Assembly: GCF_001941865.1 (NCBI RefSeq)
Contig: NZ_CP016162.1
Coordinates: forward strand, 1,054,001-1,118,000
DNA: 64,000 nucleotides
Reading direction: 5' to 3'
Source: Pseudomonas alcaliphila JAB1
GTDB taxonomy: Bacteria > Pseudomonadota > Gammaproteobacteria > Pseudomonadales > Pseudomonadaceae
The notes beneath the pieces were generated by a model. That model ran no database searches. It saw only the letters and a program-made list of their open reading frames with translations, and was not told the DNA's origin. Positions within the stretch are counted from its first letter, which is position 1, and each line of letters opens with the position of its first letter. This document shows positions 38,415 to 48,142 of this stretch, one piece after another. Made by a program: the position numbers and the translations under genes.

Positions 38415-38879
38415 TCAGCGAATGAACTTGCCTTGCAGGCGCTCGGCGCGAAACTCCAGCGTAGCCGGGCGATAGCCGCTGCGCAGGTCGGGCAGGGGCA
38501 TGCAGTCGCTCCAACTGGCGCCCGGCAGCAGTTCACCGGGGCCGCTGTAGCGTGGCGATTCGTAAAGGCGCTGGGCAAGGTTGGTGGCATTGCCGGGACG
38601 GTAGGCGGCGACTTCCCAGCGCAGTTCCAGCAAGGCGGCATCGCTGCTGTTCTTCAGGTCGATGGCCAGCGGGCGATCGGCGGGGCAGCGCTGCGGGTCG
38701 TAGCTCAGGCGCAGTTCGAGATGGGCCAGGTAGCGCTCGTCCTGGCTTTCCTGCCAGATCACCCAGGTGGCCACCAGGCCGAGGCCGACCAGCGCGGCCA
38801 TGGACACCGGTAGCGCCTTGGTCGGGTAGCGGATCAGCAGAATCAGCCAGGTGATGACGAGTACGACACCGAACAGCAT
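38415..38879 (-). CDS. Two-helix membrane protein, unknown
   Basis: A 154-residue protein: two N-terminal hydrophobic helices (about residues 2-17 and 25-42), then a soluble part rich in beta-type segments (AHLELRLSYDP, RPLAIDLKNSSDAALLELRWEVAAY, PATLEFRAERL). The shape resembles a membrane-anchored extracytoplasmic beta-sandwich. Homologues exist in Pseudomonas near trxB2 in memory; no function was recognised. Confidence 0.72.
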   Translation of the reverse strand: MLFGVVLVITWLILLIRYPTKALPVSMAALVGLGLVATWVIWQESQDERYLAHLELRLSYDPQRCPADRPLAIDLKNSSDAALLELRWEVAAYRPGNATNLAQRLYESPRYSGPGELLPGASWSDCMPLPDLRSGYRPATLEFRAERLQGKFIR

Positions 38880-38997
38880 GAGGGCAGCCTTTTTGCGAAG
38901 TCTGCGCTCATCCTACACAAGGTGCTTTGTCAGGGTAACCGCGTGGGCTGTCGCAGGGTGTGACAGGCTTGGAGCGGACATGAGCGGTGGGAGGGGC

Positions 38998-39049
38998 GTA
39001 GCCCGGATGCAATCCGGGGTCTAGATGACCCGGATTACATCCGGGCTAC
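38998..39049. repeat. GTAGCCCGGATGCAATCCGGG palindromic pair
   Basis: Two inverted copies of the GTAGCCCGG unit, ending 8 bases beyond the algA stop codon. Confidence 0.75.
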
Positions 39050-39056
39050 GAACAGC

Positions 39057-40493
39057 TCAGTGTGTGGCGCCAGCAGCTACTGCATCGCTACGGCCGTACA
39101 CGTCTTCCAGACGTTCGATATCGTCCTCACCGAGATAGGTGCCGGACTGCACCTCGATGATCTCCAGCGGGATCTTGCCCGGGTTGGAGAGACGGTGCAC
39201 CGAGGTCATCGGGATGTAAGTGGACTGGTTCTCGGTAAGCAGGAACTCACGGTCGTCGCAGGTCACCTTGGCCGTACCGGACACCACGATCCAGTGCTCG
39301 GCACGGTGGTGGTGCATCTGCAAGGAGAGCTGCGCGCCCGGCTTGACGGTGATGTGCTTGACCTGGAAGCGGCCACCCATGTCCACCGAGTCGTACGAGC
39401 CCCACGGGCGGTACACTTCGCAGTGGTTCTGGGTCTCGGAGCGGCCTTGCGCATCGAGCTTACTGACCAGCTTCTTGACGTCCTGTACGCGGTCCTTGTG
39501 CGCCACCATCATGGCGTCCTTGGTTTCCACCACGACTATGTCATCCAGGCCGAGCACCGAGACCAGCTTGCCATTGCCGTGGATCAGGCAGTTGCGGCTG
39601 TCCTCGATCACCACGTCGCCCTTGGTGACGTTGCCGGCGTCGTCCTTGTCGTGCACTTCCCAGATCGACGACCAGCTGCCCACGTCGTTCCAACCGGCGG
39701 TCAGCGGTACCACGCAGGCGCGGCTGGTCTTCTCCATCACGGCGTAGTCGATGGAGTTGTCCGGGCAGCAGGCGAAGGTGGCCGGGTCGATGGCGATCTG
39801 CGTTCCTTCACGCTTGCTGCGCTCCAGTGCCAGCAGGCAGGTGTCGTAGATATCCACGTCGTGGTGCTTGAGCTCCTCGAGGAAGCGGCTGGCGCGGAAC
39901 AGGAACATGCCGCTGTTCCAGTAGTAGTCGCCGCTCTTCACATACTCGGTGGCGCGCTGGGCGTCGGGTTTTTCGACGAAGCTGGCGACGCGCGCCACGC
40001 CATCGGGCAGGGTACCGTCGGCCTGGCCGCGGATGTAGCCGTAGCCGGTTTCCGGACGGTCGGCCGGCACGCCGAACAGGACCATTTCGCCTTTTTCGGC
40101 GGCCACGGTGGCCAGCGCCAGGGCCTGGCGGAAGGCTTGCTGATCGTCCAGTACGTGATCGGCCGGCAGTACCAGCATCAGTTCGTCACGACCTTCGGCG
40201 ATCAGTTGCAGGGCGGCCATGGCCACGGCCGGTGCGGTGTTGCGGCCGAAGGGCTCGAGCAGCAGCATTTGTGCCTGCAGGCCGATCTGCTCCAGTTGCT
40301 CGAGGACGATGAAGCGGTGCTCCTGGTTGGCCACCAGCACTGGCGGCTGCATGCCCTCGATGGAGAGGCGCTGCAGGGTCTGCTGGAACAGTGTCTGCTC
40401 ACCGGTCAGGGCGAGGAACTGCTTGGGATACAGCTTGCGCGAAAGAGGCCAGAGTCGCGAGCCGCTGCCACCGGATAGGATGATGGGAGTCAT
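39057..40493 (-). CDS. algA: Mannose-1-phosphate guanylyltransferase / phosphomannose isomerase AlgA
   Basis: A 478-residue bifunctional enzyme that makes mannose-6-phosphate from fructose-6-phosphate and then GDP-mannose from mannose-1-phosphate. The pyrophosphorylase signature GGSGSRLWPLSRKLYPKQF is at residues 8-26, and the type II PMI zinc site QMHHHRAEHWIVVSGTAKV is near 390-410. It is the last gene of the alginate operon; the 97-base gap to algF is the widest but one in the operon. Confidence 0.96.
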   Translation of the reverse strand: MTPIILSGGSGSRLWPLSRKLYPKQFLALTGEQTLFQQTLQRLSIEGMQPPVLVANQEHRFIVLEQLEQIGLQAQMLLLEPFGRNTAPAVAMAALQLIAEGRDELMLVLPADHVLDDQQAFRQALALATVAAEKGEMVLFGVPADRPETGYGYIRGQADGTLPDGVARVASFVEKPDAQRATEYVKSGDYYWNSGMFLFRASRFLEELKHHDVDIYDTCLLALERSKREGTQIAIDPATFACCPDNSIDYAVMEKTSRACVVPLTAGWNDVGSWSSIWEVHDKDDAGNVTKGDVVIEDSRNCLIHGNGKLVSVLGLDDIVVVETKDAMMVAHKDRVQDVKKLVSKLDAQGRSETQNHCEVYRPWGSYDSVDMGGRFQVKHITVKPGAQLSLQMHHHRAEHWIVVSGTAKVTCDDREFLLTENQSTYIPMTSVHRLSNPGKIPLEIIEVQSGTYLGEDDIERLEDVYGRSDAVAAGATH

Positions 40494-40590
40494 GGTTGTG
40501 TCTCTCCTGAGCGATTGATCAAGTGGTTTGCCCGTGTCGTGTCGGTGCGACGTGTACCCGCCGTTTTCCTTGTTCTAGAAACTCACTGCC

Positions 40591-41241
40591 TTAACCGTCG
40601 ATGGGGCGCTTGACCCACACCGGCGACAACTTGCCCTGACCGCCGGTGACGAACAGGCTGACCACTTCGCCGCGCTCCAGGGTCACCGGCTTGAGGTCGG
40701 CGACCTTGCGCTCGCCATCGAACAGCGCCAGGCCGACCTTCACCGGGTTGATCTCGCGGTCGCCACGGCCGTCGGGTTTGACGTCGGCGACCACGGCAGT
40801 CTTGCCGTCGGCGGTCTTCAGGCTGAGGGTGCTGTCAGTCAGGTTCTGTACGCGCAGCAGGGCTTTCTGCCGGCTGGTGAAGGGCGGCTCCTCGACCAGG
40901 CGCGGTTCGGCGCCGGTCTGGCTGACCAGGGTGTAGTAACGCGCGGCCTGCAGATCCACCGCCATCTGTGCGTTGCCGACCTGAGCCTGATAGCTGCCGG
41001 CCGGGAGGAACTTGAAGTCACTCGAGCCCAGCGGCGAGATCTGCTTGAGCTGGGTCTGGCCGACGCTGACATCGAGCTCGGCGCTGCTGGCGTTGTAGGC
41101 GCGGACGAAGGCCGAGCCCTTGGGCGCCTTGGGCCCATAGAGAGCGCCGTCATCGGCCTGTGCCTGGAGCATGCCGAGGCCCAGAGCCAGGGCGCAGGCG
41201 CCCAGAGTGAAGCGGCGTAGGGTGGTTTGCGTGTTGTTCAT
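40591..41241 (-). CDS. algF: Alginate O-acetylation protein AlgF
   Basis: A 216-residue periplasmic protein needed with AlgI, AlgJ and AlgX for acetylation of mannuronate residues. A cleavable signal peptide (about residues 1-29, ending LQAQA-DDGALYGP) is followed by two beta-rich domains (FVRAYNASSAELDVSVGQTQL and the C-terminal PVTLERGEVVSLFVTG). No catalytic motif is seen, in line with an adaptor role. Confidence 0.93.
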   Translation of the reverse strand: MNNTQTTLRRFTLGACALALGLGMLQAQADDGALYGPKAPKGSAFVRAYNASSAELDVSVGQTQLKQISPLGSSDFKFLPAGSYQAQVGNAQMAVDLQAARYYTLVSQTGAEPRLVEEPPFTSRQKALLRVQNLTDSTLSLKTADGKTAVVADVKPDGRGDREINPVKVGLALFDGERKVADLKPVTLERGEVVSLFVTGGQGKLSPVWVKRPIDG

Positions 41242-41266
41242 CGGATAGTCCTCCTTGGGGGATGAA

Positions 41267-42400
41267 TCAGTGGCTGGCAGCAGCCAGCCCCTGGCGCTCG
41301 CCGCCGTCTTTGAGCGCGGCGAGCCATTGCGGGTCGAAATCGGTGAAGTCGCTGGTCATCGGCAGATAACGCTCGGGGAATTCCCAGATCACCAGCTGTG
41401 GTGGGTTGTTCTTCAGCTCGTCGCTCTGCAGGTACTTGAGCATCGGCACCAGCGGGCCACCGCCTTCCTCGGCGTGGTTGGCCAGGTCGCGCTGCAGGTG
41501 TTCACGCAGGGCACCGGCGAAGTTCCAGGCCGGGTTGGCGCTATAGCTGGTACCGACTAGCGTCACCGGCAGGTCGCTGTCGCCGAACAGGTCGTCGCCG
41601 TCACCTTCGGCGGCATGGGTTTCACGCTGCTGCAGGCGGTCGGCTTGCGGCATCAGACTTTCGAACAGCGGCGCCAGCGGCAGGAAGCGCGTCAGGTCAC
41701 CCTGGTGCGTGCGGGTTTCCACGGTTTCGGTGACGAATTGCTGCGGCTCGCCACGCAACTGCATGGCGCTGCGCACCACTTCACTCAGCGTCTTGGCAGT
41801 GACGTCGGCGCCTTCCGGGGTCCAGTGGGTATCGGTGCGCAGGAACATCGGTGCTTCGTCCTTGGCTGCCTGCAGCGGTGCGAGCAGGTCTGGCGCAGCG
41901 ATCCCGGCATTGCGCACTGCGCGGTGAAAACGCGGGTACAGGCTGCGCTGCAGGGCGCTGGGGCGATGGCTGCCGGTGTGCTCCGGGTACAGGCGGGTCT
42001 TGGCCGGAACGATGGCCAGCAGCAGCTGGATATCGCGTTCCTGCAGCTGGCGCTGTACACCACGGATCAGTGCCAGGTTGTCGCGTAGCTGGCGCTGACC
42101 GTCGACCAGTGGATCGAACTCTTCGTCCGAGTACAGCCAGCCGTCTTTGCCAATCACCAGGCCGCTGCGGCCCTCACCGAATGCCAGGTATTCCACGGCG
42201 GCCCAAAGGTTGATACCGGCCTGCTTGAGCGGGAAGTTCTCGTCGTAGTGATGCTCGATGCTCTTGGCCAGGCCGCCGTCGAGCACGCTCGGCTGCGCCG
42301 GCATGCGGTAGTCGCTGAGCTGGCTCAGGGCGAGCAGGCTGACCGGCAACAGCAGCAGGGCGAACAGCACGACATACAGGGTCTTGATGGGGCGATTCAT
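41267..42400 (-). CDS. algJ: Alginate O-acetyltransferase AlgJ
   Basis: A 377-residue SGNH-like protein anchored by an N-terminal helix (residues 6-27). The catalytic Asp190-x-His192 (RTDTHWTPEG) and the nucleophile region VGTSYSANPAWNF are present. It relays acetyl groups delivered by AlgI in the periplasm. It lies 13 bases after algI. Confidence 0.93.
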   Translation of the reverse strand: MNRPIKTLYVVLFALLLLPVSLLALSQLSDYRMPAQPSVLDGGLAKSIEHHYDENFPLKQAGINLWAAVEYLAFGEGRSGLVIGKDGWLYSDEEFDPLVDGQRQLRDNLALIRGVQRQLQERDIQLLLAIVPAKTRLYPEHTGSHRPSALQRSLYPRFHRAVRNAGIAAPDLLAPLQAAKDEAPMFLRTDTHWTPEGADVTAKTLSEVVRSAMQLRGEPQQFVTETVETRTHQGDLTRFLPLAPLFESLMPQADRLQQRETHAAEGDGDDLFGDSDLPVTLVGTSYSANPAWNFAGALREHLQRDLANHAEEGGGPLVPMLKYLQSDELKNNPPQLVIWEFPERYLPMTSDFTDFDPQWLAALKDGGERQGLAAASH

Positions 42401-42413
42401 GCTTGGCCTCCGC

Positions 42414-43865
42414 TCAGAACTGGAAGTAGAGGAAGGGGGAGTAGCTCTGCGCCGAGAGCTTGAGCAGCGAGACGCAGAACAACAGCAACAGGGCGCCGCG
42501 CATGGCCACCAGGCGCAGGTCGACGGCCTGCAGGGCGACGCCGGCGCTGGCCAGGGTCAGGCCCGGCTCATGCTTGCGACTGGCCAGGAACTGGCGAGCG
42601 CCGTTGACGGCAATTACCACCCAGGCCAGCACCAGCGTGACCATCTGCAGGCCGGTGATGCGCGCCAGGGTCAGCTCGCTCAACTGCCAGTCGCCGAAGG
42701 GCAGCAGCGCGGCGTATATGCGCCCGGCCACTTCAAGGTTTTCGGCGCGGAAGATCACCCAGCCAAGCATCACCAGCAGCAGGGTGAAGGCCCATTTCAG
42801 CGGGTTGAACACGATCGGTGCGGCTTTCACGCCGAGCGCCCGCTCGATGGCCAGCCAGGTGCCGTGCCAGGCGCCCCAGATCAGGAAGGTCCAGTTGGCG
42901 CCGTGCCAGAAGCCGCCCAGCAGCATGGTCAGGAACAGGTTGCGGTAGGTGTTGAAGGTGCCGTGGCGGTTGCCCCCCAGCGGTACGTAGAGGTAGTCGC
43001 GCAGCCAGGTGGACAGGCTGATGTGCCAGCGCCGCCAGAACTCGGTGATCGACTGGCTGATATAGGGCTGGTTGAAGTTCTCCATGAAGCGAAAGCCCAT
43101 CATCAGGCCCAGGCCGATGGCCATGTCGCTGTAGCCGGAAAAGTCGAAATACAGCTGCGCGGTGTAGGCGATCATGCCCAGCCAGGCGTCGCCGGTGCTG
43201 GGGTTTTCCAGGGCGAAGCAGTGGTCCACCAGCGGCGCCAGGCTGTCGGCGATGAACACCTTCTTGACGAAGCCCTGCATGAAGCGTGTGGCGCCTTCGC
43301 TGAACTTGTCCAGGCTGTGGGTACGGTCGGTGAACTGGTCGGCCAGATCCTTGTAACGCAGCACTGGGCCGGCGATCAGCTGCGGGAACAGGGCGATGAA
43401 GGCGGCGAAGTTGATCAGGTTGCGCGTCGGCTCGGTGTCGCGGCGGTACACGTCGATCAGGTAGCTGATCGACTGGAAGATGTAGAAGGAGATACCGATC
43501 GGCAGGATCACCCAGGTGAGGACGAAGGGCTCCATCCCCATCGACTCGAACACGGCGTTGATATTGGCCACACCGAAGTTGGCGTACTTGAAGTAGCCCA
43601 GCGTGGCCAGGTTGCCGACCACCCCGGCCACCACCCAGCGGCGTGCCGCTTCGGTGCCGGCATGCGCCTGGATGCGCAGGGCGAAGACGTAGTTCCACAG
43701 CGTCACCGCGGCGAACAGCAGGAGGAAATCCACCCGCCACCAGGCATAGAAGGTGTAGCTGCCGATCAGGATCAGCAGGTTGCGCCCGCGATTCGGGCAC
43801 AGGTAGTACAGGCCGAGAAAAATCGGCAGGAACAGGAACAAAAAGACGTTGGATGAAAAGACCAT
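42414..43865 (-). CDS. algI: Membrane-bound O-acyltransferase AlgI
   Basis: A 483-residue MBOAT protein that passes acetyl groups across the inner membrane. Many hydrophobic segments; the invariant His region is MLLGGFWHGANWTFLIWGAWHG near residues 310-330. ATG at 43865 follows GGAG; an ATG 24 codons earlier would add an uncharacteristic polar leader and is rejected. The C-terminus SPFLYFQF is intact, although the protein is shorter than the roughly 520 residues of P. aeruginosa AlgI. Confidence 0.94.
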   Translation of the reverse strand: MVFSSNVFLFLFLPIFLGLYYLCPNRGRNLLILIGSYTFYAWWRVDFLLLFAAVTLWNYVFALRIQAHAGTEAARRWVVAGVVGNLATLGYFKYANFGVANINAVFESMGMEPFVLTWVILPIGISFYIFQSISYLIDVYRRDTEPTRNLINFAAFIALFPQLIAGPVLRYKDLADQFTDRTHSLDKFSEGATRFMQGFVKKVFIADSLAPLVDHCFALENPSTGDAWLGMIAYTAQLYFDFSGYSDMAIGLGLMMGFRFMENFNQPYISQSITEFWRRWHISLSTWLRDYLYVPLGGNRHGTFNTYRNLFLTMLLGGFWHGANWTFLIWGAWHGTWLAIERALGVKAAPIVFNPLKWAFTLLLVMLGWVIFRAENLEVAGRIYAALLPFGDWQLSELTLARITGLQMVTLVLAWVVIAVNGARQFLASRKHEPGLTLASAGVALQAVDLRLVAMRGALLLLFCVSLLKLSAQSYSPFLYFQF

Positions 43866-43993
43866 CCGTGCTTCTCCGTGAACAGCCGGGGCAACGCCCC
43901 CTTTCCCCCCGCGAACGGAGGGTTTGTTTTGTTGCATGCTGTGGCTGACTGCTTGCCCTACGCTGCCCTGCCGGTTGCTCCGGTTGCTCTCGC

Positions 43994-44023
43994 CGTAGGG
44001 CGTACTCGCGAAGCAGTACGCCG
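43994..44023. repeat. CGTAGGGCGTACT palindrome in the algL-algI gap
   Basis: CGTAGGGCGTACT and AGTACGCCG flank a short loop. It lies inside the polycistronic alginate operon, between algL and algI. Confidence 0.65.
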
Positions 44024-44042
44024 GGTGAATCTCTGGTAAACG

Positions 44043-45152
44043 CTATGGCGGACTGTTCGCTGGCGCTCCTGAGTCCGCCCTACGGCCGTTGAACACCTGG
44101 GTCACCTCGCCACCGAGGCGGAAGCTGTTGAACGGCCCCATCTCCTGGTTCAGTTCGCGGGTCTCTTCACTGCAGGCGTAGAGGCTGCAGTAGGGCGCCA
44201 GCCAGGCGTACTTGAAGTCCTTGCGCAGCTCGCTCATGTCCTGCTTGGAGCCGGTGCGCTGGGCGAACGCAGCCGGGTCGCGCGCGCCTTGCAGCACGCG
44301 TTCGGCCAGGCGCTGCAGGGCGCCATGGTTTTCACCGCGCAGGTCGACTTCATTGGCCTCGGCGAACGCGGCGATCATCGCCAGCGGCGGCAGGGCGTAG
44401 TTGTGGTAGGCCAGGGCGCGTTGGCTGCGGCGCATTTCGTTGGCCAGGTAGCCTTCGTCATCGACCTGATTGGCAGCGATACGGAACTGGCCCACGGACC
44501 AGTCGAACAGGTCGCGACGATCACTGATCACCGCCACCGCCATCACCGACCAGGCAGCCCAGTAGCTGTGGTTGTTGATCTTGCGCAGCGGCAGGTCGCT
44601 CCATTCGCGCACCGTGTGTTCGGCCAGGCGGGTGAACCAGGCTTCGATGCGTGCGCTCTGCTGCGGGTAGGCGGCCAGCGGCTGCGACTCGGAGAACTTC
44701 AGGCGCAGCCAGGCGCCGGCCAGGCTGCCGAGCGCCCATTTGCGCATCGACTTGCCGGTGTGGTTGTACTGCTCGGACTCCAGCGCATCGGCGCTGGCCC
44801 ACTGGTCGAGCCATTCGATGGCGCATTCCAGGCGCTGCGGCTGACCGGTGCGCATGTAGCCGGTGATCATCCGCCCGGCTTCCTTCTCCAGGCGGGTGAT
44901 GTGCGAGGTCTGCTCGCGGAAGTTCTTCTCGGCCTTGCGGTTGAGTGTGGCGCGCGCCTTGTCGGAGCCTTCGTACTTGCTGGTGAACTGCAGCTCACCG
45001 GTGTACGGCTGCGGCACCGCCGGGCAGACGGGCGCCTTGCCCTCGCGCTGGCCCACGGCGGCGTAGTAACCCGCCGGCGGTTGCAGCGCGGCGAAGGCTG
45101 GGCCGCTGAGCAGCAGCGCCATGAGAGTGAGTGGAGCGAGTCGTATGGGCAT
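44043..45152 (-). CDS. algL: Alginate lyase AlgL
   Basis: A 369-residue periplasmic mannuronate lyase that clears alginate stranded in the periplasm. Signal peptide about residues 1-21; an alpha/alpha-toroid body with [13 protein letters not shown], the catalytic-site [11 protein letters not shown] near residue 190, and [13 protein letters not shown]. The native end [13 protein letters not shown] is followed by a 13-residue tail ([13 protein letters not shown]) that is read from a dispersed palindromic repeat (44047-44084), replacing the usual C-terminus. Confidence 0.94.
   Translation of the reverse strand: MPIRLAPLTLMALLLSGPAFAALQPPAGYYAAVGQREGKAPVCPAVPQPYTGELQFTSKYEGSDKARATLNRKAEKNFREQTSHITRLEKEAGRMITGYMRTGQPQRLECAIEWLDQWASADALESEQYNHTGKSMRKWALGSLAGAWLRLKFSESQPLAAYPQQSARIEAWFTRLAEHTVREWSDLPLRKINNHSYWAAWSVMAVAVISDRRDLFDWSVGQFRIAANQVDDEGYLANEMRRSQRALAYHNYALPPLAMIAAFAEANEVDLRGENHGALQRLAERVLQGARDPAAFAQRTGSKQDMSELRKDFKYAWLAPYCSLYACSEETRELNQEMGPFNSFRLGGEVTQVFNGRRADSGAPANSPP
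44047..44084 (-). repeat. GGCGGACT...AGTCCGCC repeat forming the algL 3' end
   Basis: The same unit as at 38277-38313. The algL reading frame runs through it and stops at TAG 44043-44045. Confidence 0.75.
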
Positions 45153-45162
45153 GGTGGCCTCC

Positions 45163-46584
45163 TCAGTCGTGCTGCGCGACTTGCTGGCTGGGCCCGCTAG
45201 GGCGCTGGCACAGGCTGGCCTGGACTTTCAGGTCGTCGGCGCTGTCCTCGGGCTTCTGGATTTCCAGAGCGAAGAAGTTCTGCTCACCCCAGCCCGGCTC
45301 GTCGCGCAGTTCCACGGCGAAGCGCCCGTCGGTATCGACGGTGTTGGGTTTCTCCAGCTTGAGCTGTTCGCGACGGCCGTTGAGGTACCAGATGGTGGCG
45401 TCGACGCGCTTGACCGATGGGTCGCTGAAACGCAGGTCGAGCTGGTGGCGATTGCCGCGTAGGGTCAGCAGCTTGTTCTGGCCATTGACCAGTACCTCGT
45501 TGCTGCCCGGATGCAGGCGCTTCTCGCTGGCGAGCAGCTCGGTCTGGCCGCTGCAGCCGTTGTTCAGGCTGGCCATCAACTGGCGGTGGATCTTGTCCGA
45601 GGCCAGGTCGTAGAGCGGCGAGAATTCCCAGATCAGCACCTTCGGCGGGTCGTTCTGGAAGGCATCGCTGGCCAGGTACTCGAGCATCGCGCCCTCCAGG
45701 CCGCCACCAGGGAAGGCCGCGTTGAGCACGTCGGTGCCCAGGTATTCTTCGAGGAAGCCGCCGAAGTTGTAGTTCTTGCCGCTGTGGCTGGTGCCGACCA
45801 GGGTGATCTTCGGGCTGCTGTCGTCGCCGAACAGCGCGTCGCCATCGCTGGCGTCCTTGGGCTCGGTGACGAACTGGTCGACGTATTGCACCGCATAGCC
45901 GGTGCCGCACAGCTGGCTGGCGACGTTCTGCATGGTGCCGGTCTTGCCCATCAGACCGACGCGCTCGGTGACGAACTCCTTGCGCGGAATATCTTCGAAG
46001 CCGGGGATGCGCTTGACCGTCTCGGCCACCAGGCGTGCGGTGCGTTCGGCACCGTAGGGCGTCCAGTGCTGGTCGCGGCGGAAGTAGAACTCCTTGTCGC
46101 TGTCCTCGTCGGTCAGCGGCGTCAGGTCCGGCACCCAGATACCCAGCTGTTCGAAGCGGGTCAGCGCCTGGCGGTAGTTGCGCAGCGCCTTGTCGTAGTC
46201 GAAGCGCTGGTAGTCGGCCGGGCGCAGCTTGCTGCGATTGACCAGGCCGCGGGTCGGTTGATAGACCACCACCAGTTCCACGCCGCGCTGCTTGAGGCCG
46301 TCGCGCAGTTCCTTGAGGCGCTGGTAGCCGACCTCGCTGGTGCCGAATTCGGTGCGCAGGTCTTCGACACTGCGGAACAGCCAGCCCTCGTCGGCATCCA
46401 TCAGGGTGACGAAGTTCTTCATGTAGTTGGTGGTGTAACGGCTGGCGTCGTGCGCAGCGGGGCACAGCGAGCAGCAATCTTCCACCTGGTATTGCGGCGC
46501 CTGGCGCTCTTCGGCCTGCAGCGCGCTGCCGAAGGTGGCGCAAGTTACTGCCAGGGCCAGGGTCTTGAGTGTGTGTGCAGTCAT
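45163..46584 (-). CDS. algX: Alginate O-acetyltransferase / scaffold AlgX
   Basis: A 473-residue periplasmic SGNH-like enzyme with a C-terminal carbohydrate-binding module. Signal peptide ends LQA-EERQ. Catalytic Asp171-x-His173 (RRDQHWTP) and nucleophile region [13 protein letters not shown]. AlgX adds acetyl groups to the polymer and links AlgK and AlgG. Paired cysteines CCSLC at the mature N-terminus are conserved. It starts 11 bases after the algG stop. Confidence 0.95.
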   Translation of the reverse strand: MTAHTLKTLALAVTCATFGSALQAEERQAPQYQVEDCCSLCPAAHDASRYTTNYMKNFVTLMDADEGWLFRSVEDLRTEFGTSEVGYQRLKELRDGLKQRGVELVVVYQPTRGLVNRSKLRPADYQRFDYDKALRNYRQALTRFEQLGIWVPDLTPLTDEDSDKEFYFRRDQHWTPYGAERTARLVAETVKRIPGFEDIPRKEFVTERVGLMGKTGTMQNVASQLCGTGYAVQYVDQFVTEPKDASDGDALFGDDSSPKITLVGTSHSGKNYNFGGFLEEYLGTDVLNAAFPGGGLEGAMLEYLASDAFQNDPPKVLIWEFSPLYDLASDKIHRQLMASLNNGCSGQTELLASEKRLHPGSNEVLVNGQNKLLTLRGNRHQLDLRFSDPSVKRVDATIWYLNGRREQLKLEKPNTVDTDGRFAVELRDEPGWGEQNFFALEIQKPEDSADDLKVQASLCQRPSGPSQQVAQHD

Positions 46585-46595
46585 GGGAGGCCTCG

Positions 46596-48131
46596 TCAGT
46601 TGGTCATCGGCTCGGGCTCGATCGGATCGATCAGCACGGGCAGGCGCTGGCGCACCATGAGGTCGAGGATTTCGTCCTGTTTCTCGCCGAGGATGCCGGC
46701 GAGCTGAATACCGCTGCTCTTGCGCGGCGCGAGCATCTTCACGCGGTACAGCTCGACCGATAGCGGCGAGTCGATGTTGATCGGGCTGGAGCCGTTACCG
46801 GCCAGGGTGCCGCCGACGATAATCATCGAGATCTTGGTGTCGAACGGGTCCAGTTGCAGGTCGCGGTCGGTGTCGGACAGATCCTTGATGTGGCCGTACA
46901 CACCGGTCAGCTGGTTCATCGCCGAGAGGTTGTCGTAGAGGCGGATGTTCTCGCTGTTGCGGATGCGGATGCCGTGGCGCTGATTGCGCAGCACCTGGTT
47001 GCCCCACAGCAGGTTGTCGCCGCTCTCGTACAGGGTGATGCCGTCGGCGTGATTGCCGTGCACGCGGTTGTAGGCGATCAGGTTGCGCTCGCTGTTACGG
47101 TCGATCACCACCCCGGAGAGCTTGTTGTCGTAGCTCTCGTTGTTGATGATCCAGCTGTCGTTGACCTCGCGCGAGATGATGATGCCGTGCTTCTTCTTGG
47201 TACCGAACACGGTGTTCTCGGCGATGATCAGGCCGTGCGAGCGGTCGTGCGGGTCGATGCCGTAGACGATGTTGTCGCGGTAGGTGTTGCCCTTGATCAC
47301 CACGTTCTGCGCTTCGTAGCAGTAGAAGCCGTACCAGTGGTCGACGAACTCCGAATCGATCAGCCAGCCGGTTGGCTCTTCGCGCTGCAGGCGTTCGTGC
47401 ATGTTCGGCGTGTACTGGGTGATCGACACGCCGTAGGACTTGGAGTTGTCGTAGCCGAGGCTGGTCAGCACGCTGCCGGCGATATACAGCTCGCTACCGC
47501 CCCAGGACACCAGGAAGGGGCGGAACTCCTTGCCGTTGTCGCGCATGCTCGCCGGGCCGTTGTCGGCCTCACGCCAGGCGGTGACGCGGGTGTCGGTGAG
47601 GAACATCAGGCCATCGTTGACCAGGAACGAGCCGCGCTCCTGCGACAGGCGCAGTTCGCGGGTTTCCTTGCCGACGTGCAGCGCCGCGCCTTCTGCCACG
47701 ACGATGGGCAGGCGGGCCAGGTACACGCCCGGCTCCTGCTCGGCGAACTGGCTGTCGGGCAGCGCCTTGGCGATGTCCTGGGCGGTGACCAGACCACCTT
47801 CGATGAAGATCGCCTGGGGCATGCCCTGCTGGCGCTTGATCCATTCGCGCAGGCGTTCGTTGCCGCCGGTGAAGTCCTTCAGCGCGTCCTGACGCAGCAT
47901 GCGCCGCACCACCACCTGGCCGCGTTTTTCACGCGGAATCTTGGCCAGCACGGCCTCCTTGGTGTAGCCGGACAGGTCCGGCAGTTTGGGTGCTTCCATA
48001 TGCAGCTCGTCCGCTGGTGCACTACGCACGCGGTAGTCGAACTGGTGCTGCTCGGGGTTGGCCTGGGCCAGGGGCGCGGTGAGACACAGTGCGCTGAGCA
48101 GCAGGGGTAGGGCTAAGCCGTTGGGTTGCAT
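46596..48131 (-). CDS. algG: Mannuronan C-5 epimerase AlgG
   Basis: A 511-residue periplasmic enzyme that turns some mannuronate residues into guluronate within the polymer. Signal peptide ends in PLAQA. The body is a right-handed beta-helix with CASH repeats (NVVIKGNTYRDNIVYGI, NSWIINNESYDNKLSGVVI) and the catalytic DPHD motif (GIDPHDRSHGLII) near residue 289-300. Confidence 0.96.
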   Translation of the reverse strand: MQPNGLALPLLLSALCLTAPLAQANPEQHQFDYRVRSAPADELHMEAPKLPDLSGYTKEAVLAKIPREKRGQVVVRRMLRQDALKDFTGGNERLREWIKRQQGMPQAIFIEGGLVTAQDIAKALPDSQFAEQEPGVYLARLPIVVAEGAALHVGKETRELRLSQERGSFLVNDGLMFLTDTRVTAWREADNGPASMRDNGKEFRPFLVSWGGSELYIAGSVLTSLGYDNSKSYGVSITQYTPNMHERLQREEPTGWLIDSEFVDHWYGFYCYEAQNVVIKGNTYRDNIVYGIDPHDRSHGLIIAENTVFGTKKKHGIIISREVNDSWIINNESYDNKLSGVVIDRNSERNLIAYNRVHGNHADGITLYESGDNLLWGNQVLRNQRHGIRIRNSENIRLYDNLSAMNQLTGVYGHIKDLSDTDRDLQLDPFDTKISMIIVGGTLAGNGSSPINIDSPLSVELYRVKMLAPRKSSGIQLAGILGEKQDEILDLMVRQRLPVLIDPIEPEPMTN

Positions 48132-48142
48132 GATCCGATCCC

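Noticed and set aside
39060..40478. 472-codon open frame opposite algA
   Set aside because: Antisense to a gene with clear catalytic motifs; His/Val-rich composition typical of a shadow frame.
43866..43937. Possible longer algI start at 43937
   Set aside because: Adds 24 polar residues before the conserved MVFSSNVFLF start, while GGAG is well placed for 43865.
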